A stretch of 34,568 nucleotides of DNA from Halobacteriales archaeon QH_10_67_22 (GCA_003021305.1 PXQN01000024.1:1-34568); one strand, 5' to 3'. Positions 7,567 to 15,597 are shown, counted from the first letter of the stretch. Translations and numbers: made by a program. The notes: generated by a model not told the origin, from the sequence alone.

Positions 7567-8415
7567 TCACTCGTCGTCGGTGGTGACGAACTCGAGCAGG
7601 TCGTCGGGGGAGACCTCCAGGCCCTGTCGGCCGAAGAAGGCGGCGACGTTCGCGCAGTCGCGTTCGAGGAACTCCCGGGCGTTGGGGTGGTGGACCGTGA
7701 CCGCCTGGCCCATGTCGAGCACGACGAGCTGGCCCTCGTGGAAGACGACGTTGAACTCAGAGAGGTCGCCGTGGACGAGGCCGGCGGTATGGAGGCGGCG
7801 CATGTACTCCCGGACTACCTCGTAGGCGGTCTCGGGATTCTCGACATCGACTTCCGAGAGGCGTTTGGCCCGGCCGGCCTCGGTGCCGATGTACTCCATG
7901 ACGAGGACGTTCCGTTCGACGGCGATGGGTTCGGGGACGCGAACGCCGGCCTCGCCCGCCCGCGAGAGGTTGGCGAACTCCTTGCGCACCCACGCGAGGA
8001 CGACCTTCTTCTTGTCCGAGCCGATCCCCCGAAAGCGGGGGTCGCCGTCCAGGTACTCGCGCATGTCGACGAAGTCGGAGGCGTTGATCCGGTAGACTTT
8101 GACGGCGACTTCCGTCTCCCCGGGACCGAGGGCGGTGTAGACGTTGGCCTCCTTGCCCGTCGAGATGGGGCCGCCGAAGGCGACGACGTGGCCGTCCTGG
8201 ACGAGCTTGTACAGGGCGCCGTAGGTCGCGTCATCGAACACCGAGTCCTCGACTTTGAGCCCCTCGTTGTCGGTGATCCGCTTGCGGAACTCGTTGAGTT
8301 CGCGGTCGGCGACCCGCCCGGCGATATCCGCCGCGGTGTCTTCGACGTCTATCTCCTCGAACTCGTCGCCAGGGGCGTCGGCCTCGTCCGTGTCGAGAAA
8401 GCCGTACTCCGTCAT
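7567..8415 (-). CDS. rio1: RIO1-family serine/threonine protein kinase
   Basis: A 282-residue atypical kinase/ATPase involved in small ribosomal subunit maturation. ATP loop STGKEANVY at 85-93, ATP-anchoring Lys106 in VAVKVYR, catalytic loop VHGDLSEFN (Asp217, Asn222) and metal-binding LDMGQ (Asp234) are all intact. The sequence SEFN after the catalytic Asp and the LDMGQ motif are RIO hallmarks. The ATG at 8413-8415 is chosen; a longer frame to 8574 overlaps the aIF1A gene. It lies 71 bp after the stop of the aIF1A gene on the same strand, a common archaeal pairing that fits a translation/ribosome assembly unit. Confidence 0.93.
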   Translation of the reverse strand: MTEYGFLDTDEADAPGDEFEEIDVEDTAADIAGRVADRELNEFRKRITDNEGLKVEDSVFDDATYGALYKLVQDGHVVAFGGPISTGKEANVYTALGPGETEVAVKVYRINASDFVDMREYLDGDPRFRGIGSDKKKVVLAWVRKEFANLSRAGEAGVRVPEPIAVERNVLVMEYIGTEAGRAKRLSEVDVENPETAYEVVREYMRRLHTAGLVHGDLSEFNVVFHEGQLVVLDMGQAVTVHHPNAREFLERDCANVAAFFGRQGLEVSPDDLLEFVTTDDE

Positions 8416-8486
8416 GCCAGAGCCACCGAGCGTGCGCGAAAAAGAGAGAGACCGGAGCGCACGCCCGTCGCGAAGGGAACTGTCAT

Positions 8487-8774
8487 CTATTCGGTGATGT
8501 GTCCCTCCTCGCGTAGCTGGTCTGCCTCCTGTTTCTCGTAGCGCCACGAGATGTCGGCCTTCTCGTCCTGCCATTCCCAGGGCTCGACGAGGACGACGTC
8601 GTCCTCGCGGATCCAGATGCGTTTCTGCATCTTGCCCGGGATCCGGGCCGTCCGTTCGACCCCGTCCATACAGCGTACCGTGACGCGGTTGGCTCCCAAC
8701 ATATCCGTGACGACGGCGAACACCTCGTCGTCGTCGGGCATCCGCAGGTCGGTTCGTCCCTCGTTGTCGCTCAT
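8487..8774 (-). CDS. eif1A: Translation initiation factor aIF-1A
   Basis: A 95-residue S1/OB-fold protein. The core runs from [40 protein letters not shown] through [19 protein letters not shown], the standard archaeal/eukaryotic IF1A fold. It binds the small subunit A site and promotes start codon scanning or selection. It is followed on the same strand by RIO1, probably co-transcribed. The promoter is a TATA-like box centred 27 bp before the ATG. Confidence 0.95.
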   Translation of the reverse strand: MSDNEGRTDLRMPDDDEVFAVVTDMLGANRVTVRCMDGVERTARIPGKMQKRIWIREDDVVLVEPWEWQDEKADISWRYEKQEADQLREEGHITE

Positions 8775-8796
8775 AGCTGGCCGTTCGGCAGCGAGA

Positions 8797-8806
8797 CGTT
8801 TTAAGG
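8797..8806 (-). promoter_or_regulatory. TATA box of the aIF1A-RIO1 unit
   Basis: CCTTAAAACG on the minus strand is centred 27 bp before the aIF1A ATG at 8774, consistent with a leaderless transcript. Confidence 0.5.
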
Positions 8807-8901
8807 TTTGCAGAAATGCCGTGACTCCGGCTCCGGGTCAGTCGGTCGAGTCGTCCGTGTCAGCCGAAACACCGAAGGACCGGCCCCCGCCAGAGGCGTG
8901 C

Positions 8902-9312
8902 ATGACGCCGACGTTTCCCGACGAGGCAGACGCCTGGGCCGACCGACTGCGACGCTCGGTGAACGACCGCGAGGCCTTCCGGACGGCCGCCGCCGGCTTC
9001 GAGGCGACCTTTCGCTTCGAGGTGCTCCCTGACGACGCCTACCCGGGAGAGCCGGTCGCCCTGACGCTGGTCGTCGACGACGGCGCCTGCACGGCCGCAG
9101 GGACGGGACGCGAGGCCGGCTACGACTTCGCCCTCCGGGGTCCCTACGGCGCCTGGACGGACCTCCTCGGCGGGGACGTCGACGCCACCGCGGCGGTGAT
9201 GGACGGCCCGTTCGACATCGAGGGGTCGACGATACAGCTCATGCAGCGACGCGAGGCGATCGCCGCGTTGCTCGACGCCGCCTGGGCCGTCGACGTCGAG
9301 TTCGCGTACTGA
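8902..9312 (+). CDS. SCP2 sterol-binding-like domain protein
   Basis: A 136-residue single-domain protein starting MTPTFPDEADAWADRL. It has the SCP2/alkyl-sulfatase C-domain pattern: an alpha-beta start (AAAGFEATFRFEVLPDDAY), a strand-rich middle (EPVALTLVVDDGACTAAGTG), the loop ALRGPYGAWTDLLGGDVDATAAVMDGPFDIEGS and a C-terminal helix (QLMQRREAIAALLDAAW). Family members bind lipid-like ligands in a hydrophobic tunnel; the ligand here is unknown. The upstream extension of the frame to 8551 overlaps the aIF1A gene in antisense and is rejected. The gene is convergent with the DUF460 gene, 24 bp away. Confidence 0.78.
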   Translation: MTPTFPDEADAWADRLRRSVNDREAFRTAAAGFEATFRFEVLPDDAYPGEPVALTLVVDDGACTAAGTGREAGYDFALRGPYGAWTDLLGGDVDATAAVMDGPFDIEGSTIQLMQRREAIAALLDAAWAVDVEFAY

Positions 9313-9336
9313 ACCTCGGCCGCTGCAGGACAGCCG

Positions 9337-11310
9337 TCAGTCGCTCTCGGAGCGGTCGGCGCGGTGTTCGCTGATGAGACGGTCGACCATCTCGGCGTTG
9401 CGCTCGCGTTCGCGCTGTCGGGCCCGGCGTTCCCAGTCGTCGATGGCGGCCTCGATCTCCTCTTCCCGGGCGACGGCGAGTTCGTCAACCTCCTGGACGG
9501 TGACCAGGTCGGCGGGCGCGACGGGGACGTCGTGTTTGAACAGGATCTCGTCGGCGATATCGGAGAGGCCGCCGTTCCGGAGCACGACCCGCGGGTCCAG
9601 GTCGACGATCTTGTCGGCGGTCGAGGCGCCAGCGCCGGAGGCGTCACGGAACATGACGACGTCGTCCTCGGCGAGACCGAACCGCTCGTCGGCGTCGTCG
9701 ATGGCGCCGCTGGTGAACTGGTCGACGACCTTCACCGGGACCAGCCCCTCCCGTTTCTCGGAGACGTCCGCGAAGTTCGAGTGGTCGAGTTTCCACAGCG
9801 CTTTCAACCGTTCGAGTTTGCCCGCCAGGTCGTCGATGCGCTCGTCTCTCTCGTCGAGTTCGCTCTCCAGCCGGCGGTTCTCCCGCTGGAGCCTGGTGAC
9901 CTCCCGGTCCCGCCGGGCCTCCCTGCGCTGTTCGCTCCGGGCCGCAGTGAGCTTTTGCTCGTACTCGTCGAGCTGTTCGTCTTTGTCCTCGATGGTCGCC
10001 TCTAAACGGTCGACGTGGGACTGCAGGCGCTCGACCTGGGTTTCGAGATCCGAGATCCGGCGCTGTTCGGGCGTCTGCTCGTTGGGTTCGTGCCCGGCGT
10101 CGTCGCTCTCCTCGCCGCCGTCGTCGCGCAGGTCCGCCAGCACCGACTCGACGGACTCCTCGCCGGCGACGACCCGGGCGACGACGGGGCCGACGTCCTC
10201 GCCGGGCGGGACCTTCGCGGCGATCCGGTCGAACTGGTCCGTGTGGTGGTCGAACGCGCCGAGGGCGGCGGCCATCGCGTCGCGCTCGTGGTCGTTGTCG
10301 TACCCCTCCTCGCGGGTGCGGTGCTGTTTCACGTCGACGGGGAGGTCCCGCTCGGGCGTCCACCCGGCGGCGTCGAACGACCGGCGCAGTTTCTCGACGG
10401 TCTCGGGCATCGGCGTCACGTCCGCGGCGACGACGACCGGCCGGCCGTGTTCGATGATCCACTCGGTCACCGCGGCGGTGTCAGCGGTGCGCGTGCTCAT
10501 GACGTCCAGCACTTCGCCGTCGAGGCCGACGATGGCGACGGCGGTGGTCGTCCCGGGGTCGACGCCGACGACGACGTAGTCCCGGCGCTTGGCGAGTGGG
10601 CGAAAGTCGATACCGTCCCGGCGGACGCGTTCGACCTCGATACGAACGTCGCCCGCGCGTTCGTTCGAGACGGGGATGTCACGGGGGCGGCCCTCGACGG
10701 TGAACACCGCGTTCGAGAAGCCGCCGTACTTCTCGGTCGCGTCGCGTTCGTAGTCCAGGCCGGCCTCGTCGAGGGCCGACTCGACCTCCCGGGTGCGTTT
10801 CTTGACAGAGCCGTGGATGCGCCGGGTGTAGCGGTCCTCGCTCCACCCGCCGCTCCCGGTCGAGCGTCCGCGCGAAACCTTGATCTCGGTGCGGTCGGTG
10901 AACGCGGTCACCTCCTGGCCGACGTTGTTCGCCGCGAGTCTGGCGGCGGCTTCTGCCTCCTGCATCGGGTCCTTGCCGTAGGGCACGTCGTGGCGGTTGG
11001 CCACCCGCGAGAGCGGGTCGGGCCGCTGGGCGCCGGTCACCTGCACGAGGCTGGTCTCGTCGGGTAACTCGCCCAGGAAGTGTATCAGGGCGTCCTTGTT
11101 CTCGGCGAGTTCGTACATGTTGTCCGTGGCGACGATAGCCGGCCGTTCGTCCCGGATCAGTCGCCGGAGTTTCCGCCTCGAGACGACGTCTTTGTCGACG
11201 TGCTCGCCGTCGAACGCGACCAGGGCATACGAGACGTCCCCCCGAACGTCCCCGCTCTGTACGTCCACCCCGAACACCACCGCGTCCAGCGCACTCGTGC
11301 GCGTGCTCAC
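9337..11310 (-). CDS. DUF460 protein: RNase H/RuvC-like domain plus coiled coil
   Basis: A 657-residue archaeal protein. An N-terminal domain (about 1-235) begins with a nuclease-fold-like strand (AVVFGVDVQSGDVRGDVSYALVAFDG). A second RuvC/RNase H-like module starts at 244-262 with VVVGVDPGTTTAVAIVGLDG, an Asp-Gly-Thr pattern typical of that fold, continuing to about 370. An acidic stretch leads to a long coiled coil at roughly 425-515 (ISDLETQVERLQSHVDRLEATIEDK...), then a C-terminal domain (VPVKVVDQFTSGAIDDADERFGL). DUF460 is widespread in archaea and its function is unestablished; a nucleic-acid role is inferred from the fold. The start is supported by a TATA box exactly 27 bp upstream. 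Confidence 0.88.
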   Translation of the reverse strand: MSTRTSALDAVVFGVDVQSGDVRGDVSYALVAFDGEHVDKDVVSRRKLRRLIRDERPAIVATDNMYELAENKDALIHFLGELPDETSLVQVTGAQRPDPLSRVANRHDVPYGKDPMQEAEAAARLAANNVGQEVTAFTDRTEIKVSRGRSTGSGGWSEDRYTRRIHGSVKKRTREVESALDEAGLDYERDATEKYGGFSNAVFTVEGRPRDIPVSNERAGDVRIEVERVRRDGIDFRPLAKRRDYVVVGVDPGTTTAVAIVGLDGEVLDVMSTRTADTAAVTEWIIEHGRPVVVAADVTPMPETVEKLRRSFDAAGWTPERDLPVDVKQHRTREEGYDNDHERDAMAAALGAFDHHTDQFDRIAAKVPPGEDVGPVVARVVAGEESVESVLADLRDDGGEESDDAGHEPNEQTPEQRRISDLETQVERLQSHVDRLEATIEDKDEQLDEYEQKLTAARSEQRREARRDREVTRLQRENRRLESELDERDERIDDLAGKLERLKALWKLDHSNFADVSEKREGLVPVKVVDQFTSGAIDDADERFGLAEDDVVMFRDASGAGASTADKIVDLDPRVVLRNGGLSDIADEILFKHDVPVAPADLVTVQEVDELAVAREEEIEAAIDDWERRARQRERERNAEMVDRLISEHRADRSESD

Positions 11311-11333
11311 ACCCCGGCGTATGCGAGGAATCG

Positions 11334-11341
11334 TTATAAAT
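11334..11341 (-). promoter_or_regulatory. TATA box of the DUF460 gene
   Basis: ATTTATAA on the minus strand is centred 27 bp upstream of the ATG at 11310. It is the clearest leaderless promoter in the window. Confidence 0.65.
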
Positions 11342-11378
11342 GCGACGCGGGGGCGTTACCCGACGAGTTCGGCGTGTT

Positions 11379-11440
11379 CCTCCCGGCGACACCTGCCGGG
11401 AGGGGACCGCTCGCACCGCCGGAACTGGGTGCGTTCCGGC
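11379..11440. other. Two adjacent perfect hairpins in the 258 bp gap after the threonine ammonia-lyase gene
   Basis: Hairpin 1: CCTCCCGGC (11379-11387), loop of 7 nt, GCCGGGAGG (11395-11403), a 9 bp perfect stem. Hairpin 2: GCCGGAAC (11418-11425), loop of 7 nt, GTTCCGGC (11433-11440), an 8 bp perfect stem. They lie between the stop of the threonine ammonia-lyase gene and the DUF460 promoter. They may mark the 3' end of the lyase transcript or part of a small RNA. No T-run follows. Otherwise 11311-11568 holds only the DUF460 promoter and no supported gene. Confidence 0.45.
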
Positions 11441-11568
11441 ACGGTATCGGCGGGTACACGCTCGCGCTCCCGGTCGGCCACTGGCGTCGGTCACCTTCAC
11501 GGGGACAACCCGCATACACCCGAACGAACGGCTTCCCCCGCGACGGGACCAGTACGCTCCCACACCGC

Positions 11569-12780
11569 CTACATGAGGACCTCGACCTCGTAGCCGGCCT
11601 CGTCGAGCGCGTCCAGTAGTCGGTCGACGTGGTCGGGACCGCGCGTTTCGAGATCGAGTTCGACCTCGGCGTCGTTCATCGCGACGTCCCGGGACCGGCG
11701 GTCGTGGCGGATCGCGTAGATGTTCGCGCGGTGGTCGGAGACGATCCCGCTCAGGCGTTCGAGTTCGCCGGGGCGGTCTTTCAGTTCGGTGCGCAGGCGC
11801 AGATACCGGCCGGTCCGGGCGAGCCCCCGCATGATCACCGTCGTGAGGACGTTCAGGTCGATGTTACCCCCGCAGAGACAGGGGACGACAGTCTCGTCGT
11901 CGGCGTAGTCGAAGCGCCCCTCCAGCAGGGCCGCGAGCGCGACGGCGCCGGCCCCCTCGACGAGGGTCTTGCTTCGCTCCAGCAGCGTCGTCAGCGCGAC
12001 GGCGGTCTCGTCGTCCGAGACCGTGACGACCTCGTCGACGCGCTCGCCGATCACCTCGAAGGTCAGTTCTCCGACCTTCCTGGTCGCGATGCCGTCGGCG
12101 ATGGTCTCGACGCCGTCTCGTTCGACGACCTCTCCCTTGTCCAGCGAGCGGGCGACGCTCGCGGCCCCCTCGGCCTGGACGCCGACGACCCGTATCTCCG
12201 GGTCGCGGGCCTTGAGTGCGGTGGCGATCCCGCTGATGAGGCCGCCCCCGCCGATGGGGACGACCACCGTCTCGACGCCGGGCAGGTCCTCCGTGATTTC
12301 GAGACCGATCGTCCCCTGGCCGGCCATCACCATCGGGTCGTCGAAGGCGTGGACGTAGGTGCGGCCCTCCTCGCGTTCGATCTCGTGGGCGCGCTCGGCG
12401 GCCTCGTCGTAGTCCTCGCCGTGGAGGACGACCCTGCCGCCGTAGTTGCGCGTCGCCGTGACCTTCGAGACCGGAGCGTGTTCGGGCATGACGATGGTCG
12501 AGTCGACGCCGGTGCGGGAGGCGGCCAGCGCGACGCCCTGGGCGTGGTTGCCCGCCGAGGCCGTGACCACGCCCGCGTCCTGCTGGGCGTCGGACAGCGT
12601 CGCGATGCGGTTGGTCGCACCGCGGATCTTGAACGACCCCGTCCGCTGGAACGTCTCGAGTTTCAGGTGGACGTCCGCGCCGGTCATCGCCGAGAACGTG
12701 TGCGAGTAGTCGAGCGGCGTGTGCCGGGCGGTCGCCGCCACCCGCTCGCTCGCCGCGAGCACGTCGTCGAGGTCGATCAT
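11569..12780 (-). CDS. ilvA: Threonine ammonia-lyase with C-terminal ACT domain
   Basis: A 403-residue PLP enzyme converting threonine to 2-oxobutanoate and ammonia, the first step toward isoleucine. The PLP lysine is Lys51 in RTGSFKIRGA. SAGNHAQG is at 75-82 and the phosphate-binding glycine loop GGGGLISG at 176-183. The catalytic domain ends near residue 320, followed by one ACT-like domain (RTGRYLRLRTELKDRPGELERLSGIVSDHRANI), so allosteric control by an amino acid is likely. The size is that of the short, single-ACT form. No strong TATA box is seen upstream. Confidence 0.92.
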   Translation of the reverse strand: MIDLDDVLAASERVAATARHTPLDYSHTFSAMTGADVHLKLETFQRTGSFKIRGATNRIATLSDAQQDAGVVTASAGNHAQGVALAASRTGVDSTIVMPEHAPVSKVTATRNYGGRVVLHGEDYDEAAERAHEIEREEGRTYVHAFDDPMVMAGQGTIGLEITEDLPGVETVVVPIGGGGLISGIATALKARDPEIRVVGVQAEGAASVARSLDKGEVVERDGVETIADGIATRKVGELTFEVIGERVDEVVTVSDDETAVALTTLLERSKTLVEGAGAVALAALLEGRFDYADDETVVPCLCGGNIDLNVLTTVIMRGLARTGRYLRLRTELKDRPGELERLSGIVSDHRANIYAIRHDRRSRDVAMNDAEVELDLETRGPDHVDRLLDALDEAGYEVEVLM

Positions 12781-12916
12781 ACCACCGATAGCAGTCGCTG
12801 GCTGTTAGGTGTACGGGAGAACGGGAACGTGTGACACCCGGCAATACCGGGGGCTAGTACTTCAACCCGAGCCGTCCGGAGTGAAAGTGAAACTGGTGGG
12901 GTCGGGCCCGATGGCG

Positions 12917-13399
12917 TCACTCGATATTCCAGGTGTCGTGGTCCGCGGTCGCGTCGGTTTCGGTCTCACCGTCGTACCCGTCGAAGTCTTCGAACGACCC
13001 GCCCGCCGTCGGTCGCGAGACGACGACATCGTTGTCTCTGACGGAGGCGCGAACGCGCTCGGCGAACGGTCCCTCGCCGGGCCACGCCGCGGGGGCGTCT
13101 AGGCGGTCGGGGTCGCCGACGTAGGTCTCTGCGGACGCGCCGTCGTCGCCGGCGACGGGGACCGACACCCGGACGTACAGGCCGTCCTCGACCCCTTCGT
13201 AGCGGTCGAGGGCGTCGATGTCGGGCGTGACGAGCAGACGGCCCCGGACGGAACCGCCGGGGGCGAGCGTCGGGTAGGTCCCCTCGACGCGGTGCAGTCC
13301 CGAGAGGGTCGCCCGGCCGCGGTACGCGAACGAATCGAGGACCGCGCTCGCCCGTTCGGCGTCGGTGAGGGTCCCGTAGACGAACACGCGTTCGGACAT
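12917..13399 (-). CDS. Gamma-glutamylcyclotransferase-like (AIG2/GGCT) protein
   Basis: A 160-residue protein with the GGCT fold. FVYGTLTDAERA at 5-16 holds the substrate-binding YGTL signature, and DALDRYEGVEDGLYVRV holds the glutamate (YEG) that is catalytic in the family. Family members cyclise gamma-glutamyl groups to 5-oxoproline. In haloarchaea, which make gamma-glutamylcysteine rather than glutathione, the substrate is uncertain. The C-terminal 25 residues are acidic and unlikely to be structured. The ATG at 13397-13399 is natural; the longer frame to 13765 runs through the oxidoreductase remnant and element B in antisense and is not credible. Confidence 0.82.
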   Translation of the reverse strand: MSERVFVYGTLTDAERASAVLDSFAYRGRATLSGLHRVEGTYPTLAPGGSVRGRLLVTPDIDALDRYEGVEDGLYVRVSVPVAGDDGASAETYVGDPDRLDAPAAWPGEGPFAERVRASVRDNDVVVSRPTAGGSFEDFDGYDGETETDATADHDTWNIE

Positions 13400-13494
13400 C
13401 ACGCGGAGAGAAGGGTGGGGGCCACGTCGGTCTTGTGCCGGGGGAGTGGGGATTTCTCGTGGCCCGGCGGGCCAGCCGGTCCCCTGAGCGGCCA

Positions 13495-13674
13495 GGTGAG
13501 GTCGTGCTCGGCGAGGGCGCGAAAGCCGGCATCGCGGCCCACTTCCAGTTGCGGGACTTCCCGCGGGACCCCGAACTCGTCGAGGAGCAGGGGCCGGTCC
13601 GCTCGGAGGAGGTGCCGGGCATCCCCGACGAGTTGCTCGAACAGGCCGTCGACTTCCACACGTACGGCGAGTGA
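13495..13674 (+). pseudogene. C-terminal remnant of an FAD-dependent NAD(P) oxidoreductase
   Basis: Sixty codons ending at a TGA (13672-13674) read GEVVLGEGAKAGIAAH, FQLRDFPRDPELVEEQGP, EEVPGIPDELLEQAVDFHTYGE. The GEGAKAG..AH..LR.FP pattern is the C-terminal FAD-contacting segment of thioredoxin-reductase-like NAD(P)/FAD oxidoreductases. The N-terminal 250 or more residues, with both Rossmann motifs, are missing, and the sequence upstream of about 13495 does not continue the domain. It is therefore a decayed fragment. Family B element copy 1 starts 20 bp after its stop. The 13400-13494 stretch holds nothing else I can support. Confidence 0.6.
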
Positions 13675-13694
13675 ATCGGGCGCTTATCCACTCA

Positions 13695-13774
13695 TAGTGA
13701 TTATTGTAGCGATTTACCGGTACGACCGCACGATTGCGTGCGGTCGATCCGGAACAGACCGACAATAATCACTA
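13695..13774 (+). mobile_element. Family B palindromic element, copy 1 (MITE-like)
   Basis: An 80 bp unit with 13 bp perfect terminal inverted repeats TAGTGATTATTGT and a central 10 bp hairpin (CGACCGCACG, loop ATTG, CGTGCGGTCG). It is flanked on both sides by TCA (13692-13694 and 13775-13777), a possible 3 bp target duplication. Copy 2 at 27634-27713 is in the opposite orientation and differs at one base. Its AT-rich ends stand out from the GC-rich surroundings. No protein is encoded. It follows the oxidoreductase remnant and precedes the DHFR promoter. Confidence 0.82.
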
Positions 13775-13876
13775 TCAGACACGAACCGAGCGACAGTCTC
13801 GTCGCCAGTCCGGCACGCAGAAACCGTTTCGCTCCCAGATCGGAGAAAAGCGTGTTGACCTATTCGTGTCCGAGTC

Positions 13877-13884
13877 GATATACC
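13877..13884 (+). promoter_or_regulatory. TATA box of the DHFR gene
   Basis: GATATACC is centred 27 bp before the ATG at 13907. Between element B (ends 13774) and this box, about 100 bp hold nothing else recognisable. Confidence 0.55.
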
Positions 13885-13906
13885 CGAAGAGCACCAACCG
13901 GAGCGT

Positions 13907-14392
13907 ATGGACCTGATCTCGGTCGCGGCCGTCGCCGAGAACGGCGTCATCGGCGACGAGAACGACGACGTGCCGTGGGACCTGCCCGAGGACGTCGAAC
14001 AGTACCGCGAGCGCGTGGCCGACTATCCCGTGATCCTCGGCCGCCGGACCTACGAGATGTACGAGAACCCGCCCGGGAGCGCCCAGATCGTGCTCAGTCG
14101 CACGGAGCGTGACTGGGACCGCGAGACGGCCCACCACGCCGGCGGTGTCGAGGACGCCGTCGACCTCGTGGCGTCGCTGGGCACCGACCGCGCCTACGTC
14201 GTCGGCGGCGGGGGCATCTACGACCTCTTCCAGCCCCACCTCACCGGGATGGCCCTGACCCGGGTCCCCGGCGAGTACGAGGGTGCGACCTACTATCCGG
14301 ACTGGGACGAAGCCGAGTGGGAACTCATCGACACCGAAGCGTACGACGGCTTCACCGTCGAACGGTGGGAGCGAAAGCGCGACCCGCGGTGA
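13907..14392 (+). CDS. hdr: Dihydrofolate reductase
   Basis: A 161-residue DHFR reducing dihydrofolate with NADPH. The N-terminal strand and Met20-like loop (ISVAAVAENGVIGDENDDVPWDLPEDV) contain the conserved Trp24, with the acidic active-site position in LPEDV. GRRTYE at 45-50 and VVGGGGIYDLF are the NADPH-binding and C-terminal motifs. It is strongly acidic like known haloarchaeal DHFRs. No thymidylate synthase gene lies beside it here. Transcription appears leaderless. The spacer after the stop contains a GC palindrome followed by two T-runs, which likely end the transcript. Confidence 0.93.
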   Translation: MDLISVAAVAENGVIGDENDDVPWDLPEDVEQYRERVADYPVILGRRTYEMYENPPGSAQIVLSRTERDWDRETAHHAGGVEDAVDLVASLGTDRAYVVGGGGIYDLFQPHLTGMALTRVPGEYEGATYYPDWDEAEWELIDTEAYDGFTVERWERKRDPR

Positions 14393-14401
14393 GGGGAACG
14401 G

Positions 14402-14466
14402 CCGGCGCGAAGCGCCGGTTCACGGCGACGAGGGGACCGAGTCGCCGCTTTTTCGCCCGCGTTTTT
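14402..14466 (+). terminator. Palindrome and T-runs after the DHFR gene
   Basis: CCGGCGC-GAA-GCGCCGG (14402-14418) forms a 7 bp stem with a tight loop 10 bp after the DHFR stop. Runs of five T at 14449-14453 and 14462-14466 follow, the usual signal for archaeal intrinsic termination. The same palindrome with a matching GAAC/GTTC surround occurs again at 17312-17328 inside the polD gene end. Confidence 0.5.
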
Positions 14467-14521
14467 GTGCCGAGTGGTGCCCACAGCGCGCTCGAAGAGC
14501 GTGCGAGGACACCCGAGGCGG

Positions 14522-14526
14522 AAAAA
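14522..14526 (-). terminator. T-run after the AstE/AspA-like gene
   Basis: On the minus strand TTTTT follows the TAA stop (14533-14535) by about 6 bp in a GC-rich context, a likely archaeal terminator. Confidence 0.35.
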
Positions 14527-14532
14527 CGTGGT

Positions 14533-15489
14533 TTAGTAGGAATCCACGTCGGTGCCGACCGAGCAGACGTACTCGCCGGTGGCGACCTGGGGGAGCCGGC
14601 GAGTGCGCCAGAACACGCCGCTGGAGTCGGCGGTGACCTCGCGTTTCACGCGGCCGAAGACGTCGGTGATCTCGAAGAGGGTGTCGCCGGCAGAGACGCG
14701 CTCGCCCAGGTTGGCATGGATAGTCACGAGGCCGCCGGCGGGCGCGCCGTACTGTTCGAAGCCGCTGGCGCGGGTCTGCGGGCCGGCGTCGGCGTCGCCG
14801 GGGAGAAACCCGTAGTGGCGGAGGACGTTGAACACGCCCTGGACGCCGGCCTGGATGGCCGACTCGTCCCAGCCGACGCTGCCGCCGAGTTCGGGGTCGA
14901 TGGTGGGGACCCCCTCGTCGGGGGCGGCGCGGGCGAGCTGGCCGTCGGGGCCTTTCTGGTCTAAGACGTACCCGCAGTCGAACACCTTCGCGAGTTCGAG
15001 ACAGGCGTCGTGGAGGCGGTGGCGGGGGCCACAGCGGACGCGGACCTCCTCGATCATCCGGGAGGTCGACCCCTGGTGGAGGTCGAGTACGAGGTCCGCC
15101 CGCGAGGCGACGTCGAAGGTGGCGGCAGCGATGCGTTCGGAGGCGGTGCCCGACTCGTCGCCGGGGTAGGCGCGGTTGGTCTTGGTGTCGTCGATGGGGT
15201 TGCGGTGTTCGGTGACCTGGAAGGCGTGCCAGTTGACGATGCCGACGACGACCACCGTCCCCGAAAGGTCGGCGGGGTCGAGCTGTGGGACGACGCGCTG
15301 GACGGCCCCGACGCCATTGAGCTCGTCGCCGTCGCTGGCGGCCTGCAGGTACAGCGTGTCGCCGGCACTGGTGCCGTTGACGACGGCGACCGGGAGGCCG
15401 ACCTCGGTCCCGTCCCGGGTTTCGCCGACGACGAGTCGACCGGTGTCGACCTCGCCTGGTCCGGCGCTCGCCGTTCCGAGCGTCGTCAT
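14533..15489 (-). CDS. Succinylglutamate desuccinylase/aspartoacylase-family protein
   Basis: A 318-residue protein of the M14-like AstE/AspA superfamily of zinc-dependent deacylases. Motifs: SDGDELNG at 52-59 in place of the usual HGDE-type motif, NRAYPG with Arg106, and DLHQGST with His138. The C-terminal beta domain resembles a barrel-sandwich/lipoyl-like fold (GGLVTIHANLGERVSAGDTLFEITDVFGR). The expected first zinc ligand, His, is Asp53 here, while the second (Glu56) and third (His138) are kept. From memory, related haloarchaeal proteins share this, so it may define a subfamily. The ATG at 15489 is preferred to the GTG at 15498 because a CTAAAG box is centred about 28 bp before it. Substrate unknown. 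Confidence 0.82.
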   Translation of the reverse strand: MTTLGTASAGPGEVDTGRLVVGETRDGTEVGLPVAVVNGTSAGDTLYLQAASDGDELNGVGAVQRVVPQLDPADLSGTVVVVGIVNWHAFQVTEHRNPIDDTKTNRAYPGDESGTASERIAAATFDVASRADLVLDLHQGSTSRMIEEVRVRCGPRHRLHDACLELAKVFDCGYVLDQKGPDGQLARAAPDEGVPTIDPELGGSVGWDESAIQAGVQGVFNVLRHYGFLPGDADAGPQTRASGFEQYGAPAGGLVTIHANLGERVSAGDTLFEITDVFGRVKREVTADSSGVFWRTRRLPQVATGEYVCSVGTDVDSY

Positions 15490-15588
15490 TATCCCCACTG
15501 GGGGACCGCCCCGTCTTTAGCGGTTCGATGTGGCGCCGACTGTACCCTGTCCGTGCCTGCCCGGGGACCGGTCTCCGGATATCGACGT

Positions 15589-15597
15589 GGTTTTGCC
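15589..15597 (+). promoter_or_regulatory. TATA-like box of the small membrane protein gene
   Basis: GGTTTTGCC is centred 27 bp before the ATG at 15619 and supports that start over upstream in-frame alternatives. Confidence 0.4.

Noticed and set aside
9144-9647. A minus-strand frame across the SCP2-like and DUF460 gene ends
   Set aside because: It is Ser/Arg/Pro-rich, overlaps both supported genes in wrong frames and shows no domain.
13399-13659. A minus-strand open frame of 86 codons upstream of the cyclotransferase-like gene
   Set aside because: It is the antisense of the oxidoreductase remnant, whose plus-strand translation matches a known C-terminal motif.
12917-13765. A longer form of the cyclotransferase-like protein
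   Set aside because: The extension is Arg/Pro-rich, crosses the remnant and element B in antisense, and MSERVFVYGTL is the standard family start.
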